Shown piece by piece: positions 46,574 to 56,328 of a stretch of DNA of 64,000 nt. Made by a program: the position numbers and the translations under genes. Source of the DNA: Cubamyces lactineus (taxonomy: Eukaryota; Basidiomycota; Agaricomycetes; Polyporales; Polyporaceae); contig JACDTU010000006.1 in assembly GCA_022376465.1 (NCBI GenBank), positions 868,001 through 932,000 of the forward strand, written 5' to 3'. Position 1 is the first letter of the stretch; each line of letters opens with the position of its first letter. The notes under the pieces were generated by a model. The model did not search any database. It was not told the DNA's origin and worked only from the letters and a program-made list of their open reading frames with translations.

Positions 46574-48948
46574 CTACCTCCTCTTTGTCTTCGCACGCGG
46601 CTTTGACGACGGCCCGGGTGCTGACTGCGTCGTCTCCGCGCGGGCGTCCGGCTTGTCCTCGAGCACACCGTCCAGAAGGCCCTGGTGATTCAGCGAAGTA
46701 ATGAACTCCCGTATGAATGGCTCGTAGTCGAACGTCCGCCTAATGTGGTCCGCCTGCGGGAATCACGAACGTGAGCTAGCCACCCTTTGCCCCGGATCTG
46801 CGAACTCTAGCAATTTTAGTTCTAAGCCTCTCTTCGCCACTCTTTGCGGGCGTAGGGGTTGCGCGCAGGTGTTTGAACACCTGCTTTCACATAGAAGATG
46901 CTCCGCTCGTTATGAACGAATCAGCGACCTTGATCGCTACCACCACGTCTATGGTCGCGGATGTGAAGCATCGACGCTCCACTATTTCCAGTCCTCAGGA
47001 CTCGACCAATCTGCATCATACAACCCAGGAGAGGTGCTAGCGCTGTTTGAGAGGTCTACATCAAGAAGCCAATGGCGACAGGGGATGCCCGGGCCAACTA
47101 CATCGAGCCCTGAGCATCACTGACAGTTCGAGTTCGGATGTGGCCACGGCTTCCCTGCCCGAGTGCAGGGCAAGCTATCCATTGGGTAACTAGCCATGCA
47201 GCCGGCATATGTCGAGCATTCTTTGGATTCCCTGTGGATAGCAATGCTGAAAGCCAGACCGGCTACTCGAGTCATGCCGACCGACACTCGCATGTACCTC
47301 CAGGGTGATTCGAACATCCTCGCCACTTGGTCGCATCTCTATCTGTCCCAGCCTGCGGCGGACGAGAAATGGTTCATCTCTCCCTTAGCTGCGTTCACCA
47401 AAGCATGCGAACCCTCCAGGGGATCGCAGAGCGCACAAGCCACCCACGCTTCTCACAAGGCACCATTCGACGCAGTGATGAAAGGACGGGTTCCGCACCT
47501 GCGCCTGTCGCGACTTCTCAATGTCATCCTCGACCGCGATCTTGGCCAACAACGCGGCCCCCACGCACGCCTCCCACGCCGGCACGAGCTTGCGCTCCGG
47601 CATGTCCAGGATCGCGAGCTCCTTCTCCATCTTGCGCGCCCCAAAGTCCGGCGAGAACACCTTCCCGGGCGTCTGCCCGTGCGGGCGCAGCGTCGTCGCG
47701 AACGCTTCCGCGGCGGACGCGAGCAGCTCCGGGTCGACCTGCATGGACATCCAGGGCGCCGTCGTGAGCTACTTGAACAGGCCTGACGACACTGCCGCTG
47801 GCAGACACGCACCTTGTCCGACCACCCCTCAGGGAAGCTCTGTGCGAGCCGTCGCTCAATCGCCGCGCGTTCCCTTTTCAGCAGCTCTAGCTCGTCGCTC
47901 GCTTTCAGGTACGGGTCGTCCACGATCGCGAGCAGGTTGTACTGGATATGCTCCGCGCCGCTCTGCATCACCGTCTGCATGCGCCGCTGCAGCACAGGCC
48001 GCACGATGTCCATCCACCCCGCTCTCGACTCTGGGTTGTCCGAGTCGATTTCGCCCACGTCCAGCGGGCCAGCGGCGCGCAGACCGTTGAGCTCCCATAC
48101 GCGTCCGTGCGCAGGGACGTACCCGACGTAGTGGTACGCATCCAGCTTCTCTTCTCCGCGCGCTGAGGCAGCGGACTTGTGCCGCGAGCGGGAAGACGCA
48201 GAAGTCGTCCTGCGCTTCTTGGCCGGCGGGGAAGCCGCTGCCTTCGCTTTGCTCTTCGCGGACTCGAGGGCCGAGCTCACCAAGGCGTGCCACGCGCCGC
48301 GAACGTCCGAAGGTCTGTCGTGCGTTCATGGATGTAGCAGGTTGGCAGGGAAGGGTGCGGCTGCTGCTTACCGTGCGAGCGAGTTCTGCGCTTCGCGGAT
48401 GAGCGGCAAATTGGATATAGCAAGACCCCTCATCTACGCCCGCTCAAAGCGTAAGTGAGTCACTACAGCCCAGCTGATCGTCTTGCGAAGGCTTACAACA
48501 GGAGACATTGCCTCTGTATCTGCAGCAAATTCTTTGAGATAGGCACCGAGGCGGACGTTCTTGCAATTGAGCAGCACATTGAGGATGGCCTGCGAGGCGC
48601 AGGCATCATCACTTAGCTGGTTGGCAAACCAGATCGATCGTGCATCCGGGTCGTCAAAATCTTCGCTGGGGTCAAGGTCTTTGGCAGTGTCAGCTCCGTC
48701 ATCGCATAGATAGCAGAAGATGAGGCCGTAAGGGTTGAGGTGGTCCGTCTCGTAGGGTTCCACGCTGTAAAGTTCCACTACCGAGAGGCCCTCGACACCG
48801 AGTTTACGTAGAAGCGTTGTAAAAACACCTGATCATGCCATCAGCAGCAGGCAAGATCAAGACGCTACTGCATACCAGGGTCTGACTCAATGACAGCGAA
48901 GGGTTCGCCTACCAGGTCCAGGGACTCGGACTCCTGAGGCAGGTTCAT
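46574..48948 (-). CDS. UCH37/BAP1-type ubiquitin C-terminal hydrolase
   Basis: The family removes ubiquitin in the nucleus or at the proteasome (peptidase C12). ATG 48946-48948 (MNLPQESESLDLVGEPFAVI) leads to the UCH fold: ESDPGVFTTLLRKLGVEGLS, VVELYSVE, then WFANQLSDDACASQAILNVL with the oxyanion Gln and catalytic Cys (codon 48599-48601). The catalytic His is in DAYHYVGYVP (codon 48131-48133). Fifteen residues later, where UCHs have the triad Asp (ELDGL), this protein has ELNGL (Asn, codon 48086-48088). The C-terminal half has coiled-coil stretches (ASDELELLKRERAAIERRLA) and the UCH37-like domain IRRTFDYEPFIREFITSLNH. A basic end SKPRAKTKRR follows, with TAG at 46574-46576. A 745-nt intron (46754-47498) interrupts it just before that last domain. 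The start is the best available but not certain. Confidence 0.85.
46865..46884. repeat. 20-bp near-perfect palindrome in a long intron
   Basis: Nine-base arms (GCAGGTGTT / AACACCTGC) flank a 2-base centre inside the 745-nt intron of the deubiquitinase gene. Confidence 0.8.
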
Positions 48949-49893
48949 ACCAAATCGACTGCCCTCGGAATCCTACTGTTGTAAGTAAAATTCCAGTGAG
49001 CACCATGTGTAACACATACTCGGGTAATCGTTGCAGACGGCGTTAGCGTAGTGGTGGCGGTCCTGGTCGAAGGAGCTTTACGCGTGCGAAACGCGATCAG
49101 TGCAGCATGAGACGCGAAAGTCACGTATCATGTGATCGTGACTCATTAACGCGCGTGTTGCGGGAACTCCTAGATGCGCTGTTCCCGCAGGTGCGGTTGC
49201 TGCAAGCTCTCTTTAGCAAAAGCATATAATGGTCGACAGAAGCGAGAGTAGGTACCCGGAGATATTCGTGTGCCGGGCGTATGGTAGGCTCATTTGGAAT
49301 CTGGCCATCTACGACCACCGCAGGGAACGATGCCATAAAGTTTGCAGCACGTCTATGAGGCATTTGATATCCCGAGAGACGATCCTCTATGATCAACAGT
49401 CATGGCATGTAAGGTGAAGGCAAGGGGGAAGTTCTGTGTGTGCTGGATTCCCCGGAGCACGGATCCGTTACAGAAGAAGCGATTTAGCAACTCACCCAAT
49501 GTAGTTCGCCCCCTTGTGGCTCACTCGTAAAGCATGATGCCAGGAGAAACCCACACGTATGTGAGCCGCTTATACTCCGCGGAGTTGCAAGGTCGTGTCA
49601 AAAGGGGCCGGAAGCCTGAGACATGAAGGCACAGTGACATTAAGATGGTGATGCAGATGTATGAATGAGTACATGTACAATGCGCGGTGTGGTGGGATAT
49701 TGGAAGTGATAGGTGAAAAATGAGATCGTGTAAAGCAAGGAATCCAAACAAGGCGGCATATATCGTTGAAGGCGTGCAGAGCAGTTGAGAGCGACGGTAG
49801 CGACGATGAAGTCCACGGTCCGGCGGGATTGAAGTGAAGACGAGCACCGAGAGGGATCAGAACTCGTAGGAGTCTCTGTACCGAGCGGCGCAG
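48949..49893. other. intergenic, nothing recognised
   Basis: The promoter side of the deubiquitinase and the 3' flank of the cysteine-rich gene. Short open frames only. An alternative upstream first exon of the deubiquitinase could lie near 49.0-49.1 kb, where a Thr-rich open stretch occurs. Confidence 0.45.
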
Positions 49894-50696
49894 TCATAGC
49901 ATGTCGTCAGGTCGCTGTTCAAGCATGACGTTCATCGGCACACGTTGGCAACACCAGCAGAGGAAGAAGCGAGAGCCGGCGCACCTCGACGGAGTCTCAA
50001 AGCAACACTTCTGACATAGCGTCCGTCCGCACCCGGGCAGCACGCCATCCGCATTCCCTCTCCATTCATCCCCGGCGTCCGCCCCTTGCACCCCCTTCGC
50101 GCCGGCACCGTCTTCGTCCTCGTCGAGATCACGCACCTTCCTCCTCCGGCCTGCCAGGCTCTGCACCGGTGCGTGGTCCCGGGCTTCGCGGAGGTCGGCA
50201 GCGAGTGCCACTGGCGACCGGCGCGGAGACATGAGAGGCGTATCTGGGCCACTCGACGGAGACGTAGTCAACGCAGGCGTCGGCGGCACCGAGGGAGGAT
50301 AGCCGTTGCATGTGCGAGAGCAAACGATACAGGTCGGTTCGTGGCATCTGGGACGAATACCGCAATCACTATCAGTATCTTGCGGAGAGAATCATATAAG
50401 AGGTGTGGTGAACGTCTTCCTCGATGCGTTCATAGAGGAGTACTGGTAGAGCTTGAAGCGAAGCGCAGCTTTACGCACCGAGCACACTGTACAAGTTGAT
50501 TCCTCTTCGAGCCCGCGAAGGCGCGGTGGCAAGAGTTGCATACGGGCACCTTGATATCACCAGGATGGAGCGGTACAAGTGACGGCCCAAGTGGTATCGC
50601 CTGGATGGGAGACGAAGTATTCGACGCAGAATGCGTGAACTTCCTTCTCTTGAGTGGATGGACTTTGCGACCGTTTGACAAATCTGCGAGGCCCAT
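49894..50696 (-). CDS. cysteine-rich, probably zinc-binding protein of unknown function
   Basis: ATG 50694-50696 gives MGLADLSNGRKVHPLKRRKF, with a nuclear-type basic patch. Three cysteine clusters follow: VCNSCHRAF...VQCARC in exon 1; CGIRPRCHEPTCIVCSRTCN at the start of exon 2; and GCGRTLCQKCCFETPSRCAG with LCWCC near the end. A Ser/Pro linker and an acidic RDLDEDEDGAG stretch separate the last two. The stop is TGA at 49894-49896. Length is about 240 residues. The CxxC pairs suggest at least two or three zinc sites in a RING- or ribbon-like arrangement, but spacing matches no family I can name. The splice between exon 1 and 2 (about 50.37-50.49 kb) is tentative. Confidence 0.65.
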
Positions 50697-50926
50697 GATG
50701 GTGGGACGAGCTAGAATATGAATGGGAGAGTGTTCAGGTGTTCCTGCTATGTACCAGGGCAGCGAGTGATGGTTATTAGTGAACAGCTGAGTTGAGCATG
50801 ACGAATGGATGATGGGGATAACAATGGGTCAAGGTTATGTGAATGGTGATGGCTAGATGGGCTCGAGGCCGCAGGCGTCCGGAGTGCAGGCGACAAAAAT
50901 GGTGAGAAAGGAAGGTGCACAAGTTA

Positions 50927-51007
50927 TACGCCGAACGGGAATCGAACCCGTGCCGCTTGCTACCCACAAGTGGAAGGCAAGCATGATAACCACTTCACCA
51001 TCGGCGT
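50927..51007 (-). tRNA. tRNA-Gly(UCC) with 9-nt intron
   Basis: The cloverleaf reads on the minus strand. Acceptor ACGCCGA (51007-51001) pairs with TCGGCGT (50934-50928), with A as discriminator. The D arm contains GTGAAGTGGTTATCA. Anticodon stem CTTGC/GCAAG carries the loop CTTCCAA once the 9-nt intron CTTGTGGGT, after A37, is removed. The T arm ACGGG-TTCGATT-CCCGT provides a good B box. A T-run about 30 bp downstream can end transcription by RNA polymerase III. The mature length is 72 nt, normal for tRNA-Gly. CCA is not encoded, as expected for a eukaryote. Confidence 0.93.
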
Positions 51008-51261
51008 GTGATAAAAGGACTAGCCAAATGCTACATAGCCGCAACGTTTTAGAAGAAACCAGATCCCTGGAAAGCATAAGTACTCGCCTGTGTCTTGGAG
51101 TTGGACACTGCGCCACCCGCCTCATCGACCCTGCATCCCTCCTCAGCATCCTACTAGTGCGTACTCTCTTGCCACTGCTACACGCCATATATTGATAGCT
51201 AGCTGTTGAGATAGGCTGAATCTTCAGTGACTGAGCCATCCCTCCGACGGACATTTAGATC

Positions 51262-52109
51262 ATGAAGAACAAGAACAAGACTACCAAATTCCCCGTCGTA
51301 CGCCGTCCTACATCCTCCCATCCGCTCTCACTCTGAGGATAGCTCGTCGATGCTCCGTGAACTCTGCTGCATAACGCGCCTCTGTTGCAATGCTGCGCCG
51401 CTTGGTACTTCTCGAACTCGCAGGCGCGCATCAAGCGTATAATGCAGAAGGACGAGGAGGTTGGCAAGGTCGCGCAGGCAACCCCAGTCGTTATATGTGC
51501 GTTTCAGCCTCTCTTAGGTTCCCAGACAGCTGATAGACCCTCCATGTTCACCTCGGTTCTTCGTACCTGTTCACGGAGCATAGCCAAGGCCTTGGAACTC
51601 TTCCTGGCCATGATTGTCGAGGAAGCTAGCAACGTTACCGTCGACCGTGGCTCGAAGCGGGTTGAAGCGTATCATTTGTACGTCACTGCTCCCAGCGTTG
51701 GTCGGAAACATTGGTCTCACGCGCACCGTTCGCCGCATTACCTCCTTGTGACTATAGGAAGCATGCCATTGAGACTGTGGACATGCTCGACTTCCTCAAG
51801 GAGATCGTCGAGGCCGTGCCTGACCCTTCTGCTGGTGGTACGATCGACATTGAGGCGGAGAACGCCGAGGCGCGTGGCAAGAAGCGTGGCAAGGGCAAGG
51901 ACAAGAAGAATACTGGCGATGCAGAAGGCGCGGAGAAGCCAGCACCGAAGCGGCGGAGGAAGAAGGCGGCAGACAAGGAGAAAGAGGAGGAAAAGGAGGA
52001 GACAGCGCGCGAGATGGAGGTCGACGAGGGTCATGAAGAAGATGAAGACGAGGCTGCCAATGGAGAACGGTCACGACGAGATGAAGATGATGAGGACTGG
52101 GAAGGTTAG
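51262..52109 (+). CDS. BUR6: NC2-alpha / DRAP1 (Bur6-type histone-fold repressor)
   Basis: NC2-alpha pairs with NC2-beta (Dr1) to bind TBP on DNA and control RNA polymerase II initiation. ATG 51262 starts [12 protein letters not shown]; a 126-nt intron (51298-51423) joins to [20 protein letters not shown], the histone-fold start. The next exons give [20 protein letters not shown], and [20 protein letters not shown] completes the fold. The tail is Lys-rich then strongly acidic ([10 protein letters not shown]), with TAG at 52107-52109. All four exon joins keep the frame. Length is about 185 residues. It lies 270 bp upstream of the SLD5 gene on the same strand. Confidence 0.92.
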
Positions 52110-52380
52110 ACTGTTTAGATGCATTCTAAGATATTCTTCTGTTGTACGAGTAGTCTGAGTGCTGACCTGGTATAGCCGTTCTGTATGTAAACAATGGCAT
52201 GTTGAGTTTGAGAGATACCATGTCCGCTGAGCCCTACAGCCTACTCAAGAAGTGCGAAGTGTTTGTGAGCGCTTATGCCTATACACGCGCGCCGCGACGC
52301 GTGCATGTCTTGGACGCGTCTCTCTTCTCCTTGACCTCCACTCGTTTCCTCAGAACCTCTACAACCTTCTCCATATCACT

Positions 52381-53460
52381 ATGGCCACCGGCTGGGACGA
52401 CGACTTCGACGCGCCAATGGCAGGTCCTTCGTTCGTAGATCGTGCACGCGGCGCTCCCGAGGACGACGACTTCGCTATCGCAGATGATTTCCGCCGCGCC
52501 GGCCGTCCAGCGATCCTTGCACAAGATCTTGCAGAAGAGACGCCGTTTCAGCAGCTCATACGACACTGGATGAACGAGAGACACGCGCCAGACATCTTGC
52601 CCGGGCAGGAGATGTTGCTTGGACGGCTGCTCGATCATATCAGGAAGCAGGTGAGTCCTAGGTTGCAGACCGGGGAAATCATAGCCCGTGGAGGAGCGGA
52701 TGTTTGCGACGAGACTAGACCTGGCGCTGACGGCATCTAGCTCTAGTCTAGAGATGTTGAGCTCTTGCGTGCCGACCCAGACTCCTCGGAGGAAGAGCAC
52801 TTCCGAATAATGCTCGTGCAAACCGAGGTGGAACGCGTCAAGTTCGTCATCCGGTCGTACGTCCGCACTCGATTACACAAGGTACGCGTGCGGATAGGGT
52901 GGAACTTGTTACAGGGCTGAAGAATGTGGCGTGTAGATTGAGAAATACGCGAGGTACATCAGCGCCACGCCCGAGGTGCACGAGAAATTGTCCAAAGCGG
53001 AGCTAGACCACGCGCGGAGGTAGGCTCTATTGGCCTCATACAACACGACAATATTGAAAGGCCGCTCAGATACTCGCGAATGGTTGACTATCATTTCAAT
53101 CAATCGGTGCTGCAGAGCCTCCCCGAACAACAAAGAGAGTTGGACGAAAAGCCAGCATTCATGCCTCCAATGAGTTCGTGGCTCACTTCTCTGCCTATTG
53201 TGGATGAGCTGACCTATCTCGCCACAACTCAGCGCCGGAACCGGACAAGTATCGCCCCGTCTTCGCTCACGCGCTGCAGGATTGCCCACCCATGCAACTA
53301 CTGGAGTGCGTTGCCATCTTCCTTTGGGTGTATTGACGACTCCAACTTACAATCGACCATCAGTGGGACGATGTCAGAGATGCAGAAGGGGCAGATCTCA
53401 CTGGTACCATACCAAGTTGTCGAACAACTTCTATTACGAGGCGAAGTTGAACTGGTATAA
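52381..53460 (+). CDS. SLD5: GINS complex subunit SLD5
   Basis: SLD5 is one of four GINS subunits of the CMG replicative helicase. ATG 52381 gives MATGWDDDFDAPMAGPSFVD and an acidic lead. The A-domain follows: FQQLIRHWMNERHAPDILPG, LLGRLLDHIRKQ, RVKFVIRSYVRTRLHKIEKY and HFNQSVLQSLPEQQ. The short C-terminal B-domain is diagnostic: PDKYRPVFAHALQDCPPMQL, then after a last intron LDGTMSEMQKGQISLVPYQV and EQLLLRGEVELV. The stop is at 53458-53460. About six small introns (50-70 nt) are inferred. Length near 240 residues fits the family. Confidence 0.9.
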
Positions 53461-53896
53461 ACCAATTCATTTGCGTTCTCCATTGTTATGCAGGCAATTG
53501 CTGCTCTATTCACGATCTGAGGTAAGCTACAGCAAGTAGTGCCCATCAATATCCCCAGGAGCACCGGGAAGACGCGTCCAGGGGAGCTATGGTCGTCAAG
53601 GTGTATTCACTCTACCTCGCAGCCTCTTGATCCCTTCTTTGCGGTACGACCCCATTCATTGAGATGTAGCAAGCAGGGTTGGGGCCTATGATTCCTCTGT
53701 TTATATGGCTCATGGGCGGCCCATCCTCCAGGATACTATAAAACGCCTCGGAGGTGCAATATACATCGCACCTCAAGCACACAACAGATCAACCCTTACA
53801 CGAGCAGGCTTGTATCATCATCATAGCCCAAGCTCCGCTCATCCTCCATTTGTACACAGTATTGCCAACCAGTCGGCATTGTTGTCTGTGTGCACG
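53461..53896. other. promoter region of AA9 gene 1
   Basis: This 436-bp spacer holds the SLD5 3' flank and the AA9 promoter. A TATAAA at 53737-53742 lies 155 bp before the AA9 start codon. Confidence 0.5.
53737..53742 (+). promoter_or_regulatory. TATA box of AA9 gene 1
   Basis: TATAAA inside ACTATAAAACG, 155 bp upstream of ATG 53897; a 5' leader of about 120 nt would result. Confidence 0.45.
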
Positions 53897-55313
53897 ATGC
53901 ACTGCTCCATCGCCTTCCTGTCTTCTATCTTCACTTTGCTCACTTCCGTTGCGGCACACGGTTGGGTAGCGAACGTTACTATCGACGGCAAGACCTATCA
54001 AGGGAACCCTCCAGACGACACCTCTAGTAGGTGTGCCATACATGGTTGTGTTACGCATGGTCTTGATCCTTGTCCTGTACTGTAGCCCAGAGTCCGATCC
54101 GCACCATCAGCAGCAGTAGCCCTGTGACGGATACCACCGACCCCAGCCTTGCTTGTGGCCAGGATGCTCAACCGGCGGCTTTGGTTGTACCCGCCAAGCC
54201 TGGTAGTGCACTTGCCTTTGCCTGGACCTCTGCCGACGGTCACGTAAGCCATCTGTCTCCGAGTGTCATATCCATATAGTCACATCCCGTTCACGACGTT
54301 GATTCTCCAGTGGTTCCATAATGTCGGCCCGATCACAATCTACATGGCGCTGTGCGACAATGGAGATTGTACCACGTTCGACGCGACCAAGGGAAAGTGG
54401 TTCAAGACAGATCAAGCAGGTCTCACCAACACCTCTAACCTGAACGCTGTGCCCACCTGGGTACAGGCCAGCCTCGGTACGTCCTGTAAACCTCAGCGCG
54501 CGCGCGTTCTCTTCTCAATAGACCCGTGCAGACAATGGGACGCCGTATACGACGCGAATCCCTGAGGACCTCAAGGCCGGCCAGTATCTCATCCGGGCGG
54601 AGGTGCGCTACAGCTCCCTAAACATACTGTGGTTATGACGGAGTATTCATCACCCCGTTAGATCATCGCTCTGCAAAACGCAGTGGATATCGGTGGTGCG
54701 GAGTTCTATCCCTCGTGCACTCAGTTAAACATCGGCGGCGACGGCGAAGGCGCGCCTAACGCCACCGTCAGCTTCCCGGGAGCATACAGCCCTAATGATC
54801 CGGGTATACATGTTGACGTACGTGCTCTCCCTCCGAGTCGAAGCGCGCAGTGCGAGATATGAGCTGACAACCCGCCGGCCCTCGGCTATATAGGTATACA
54901 ACCCAGGATTCACATACGCTTTCCCCGGTCCTCCTATGGCCACTGTCGTGCCCGAAGGAAGCGGTAGCGGGACAGGTACGGGGAACGCAATGTCTACGTC
55001 CGCCGATGCATCGCAATCAGCGGACAGCCAGACTGCTATCTCTGCTCCCACATCGCCGTCTTCGTCTTTTACCAGAAACTCAAGCAGCGGCATGGCCGCC
55101 CAGTGCACGTGTGGCAATGCCGCTTCTACCTACACCCAGTCTGCGGCTGGAGATAGAGATGCCCAGGCGTCAGCAACATCTACAGGTTCTGCTAACTCGG
55201 ACAGCACCGCTGGGGCTGCGACTGGCACCAGTTCAGTCGCCGGAGATGGAAACACTTCTACGGCATGCCCCGGTGCCTCCCCTGCTCCTTCTGGCTCGGG
55301 TGCCGGTCAATAG
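53897..55313 (+). CDS. AA9 lytic polysaccharide monooxygenase, second-sphere variant
   Basis: AA9 enzymes are secreted copper proteins that oxidatively cleave cellulose and some hemicelluloses. ATG 53897 encodes a signal peptide (MHCSIAFLSSIFTLLTSVAA), so the mature protein starts with the essential His1 (HGWVANVTIDG). The second copper His is in WFHNVGPITIYM, reached through an intron that joins cleanly after SADGH. The axial Tyr is in GAEFYPSC. In place of the usual RHEIIALH this protein has RAEIIALQ: Ala (codon 54597-54599), then Gln (codon 54674-54676) where the conserved second-sphere His stands (His164 in Thermoascus AA9A). The PGPP motif (YAFPGPP) is present. A Ser/Thr/Gly-rich tail with a few cysteines follows; no CBM1 is visible. 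The stop is 55311-55313. About six introns. Confidence 0.87.
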
Positions 55314-56328
55314 CGGAAACGCAGCATGAGTGGGCCTGCAGTGAGATATCGGCGGCACTTCAGGAGGCAGGTCTGGACGTGACTCGGACACGGATGACCC
55401 TTAGGCCGGTACCTAGTAGGTTTATTGGGATATAATGGGACTTGTAGTATGCCGTTCGATATGTCTCAGTGTATCCATGAAGGCTAACGAGAGCGCGCTA
55501 GACTTCACTGGTTCTACAAAAGGTTTGATACGCTCTCCTCTCCCATCTCGCCTTAGCAAAAACTAGTCTTGAGGAGGCATATACATATAAATCGCGATCG
55601 GGTGCGGACACTAATCCGCTGTAATAAGTATGAATTTCACCCACTCAGAAGGGCTGCGAGGTTAAGTACTAGACACGTGACATGGATTCTAGTACTGAGC
55701 GCTGACCCTGCCATGCGGGATTCTGCCAGCAGCCTCGACTCCGCCTCTAACTTGAACATAGTAGGTCGGACTGCAATGCACTCAACGTTGAAGCCGAGCA
55801 GTTCCCATGGGTCTCGCAACTGACTGCCGCGAATGCATTGAACAATTAATAGCCAAATAGTACAGCAGCGACCCCTGGTCTCCAAGTACCGTACATCATA
55901 AGAGCAAGCTAATCGCTACAGTCTAATAATAAACAAATACGAGGCATGATAAATACTTTTTCGCCATACCAGCGAGCGTCGAGCGTCGAAGGCCCGTCCA
56001 GGCACGCCCGCCGACCACAAACCCACTTTGACCGCTGCGCGTGCGCCAGCAGCAGCCAGGCGGCGGGCAACAATAGCGCGGCGAGGTGGGGAAGATGGAG
56101 TGGGGAAGGTGCCGTGCGGGAGGCGGGGAAAAGGTGGAGGTGGGCGGTCGTAGTAATTAGGGATACAATCCGGGAGATCGACGATCCACCGTCCTCGAGA
56201 CGGTGGGCATAATTACGATGAGTCGTGAGAGAGCGAGTGAGAGTGAGTGGTTCCGGTGAAAGCGAAGGTCGGTGTGTTGATATGGGGAGGAATGGAGGGA
56301 ATGAAAGAATGAGGGTGCGAGTCGACAC
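55314..56328. other. intergenic between convergent AA9 genes
   Basis: The two AA9 genes end toward each other across about 1 kb. The sequence holds their 3' flanks; no gene or element was recognised. Confidence 0.5.
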
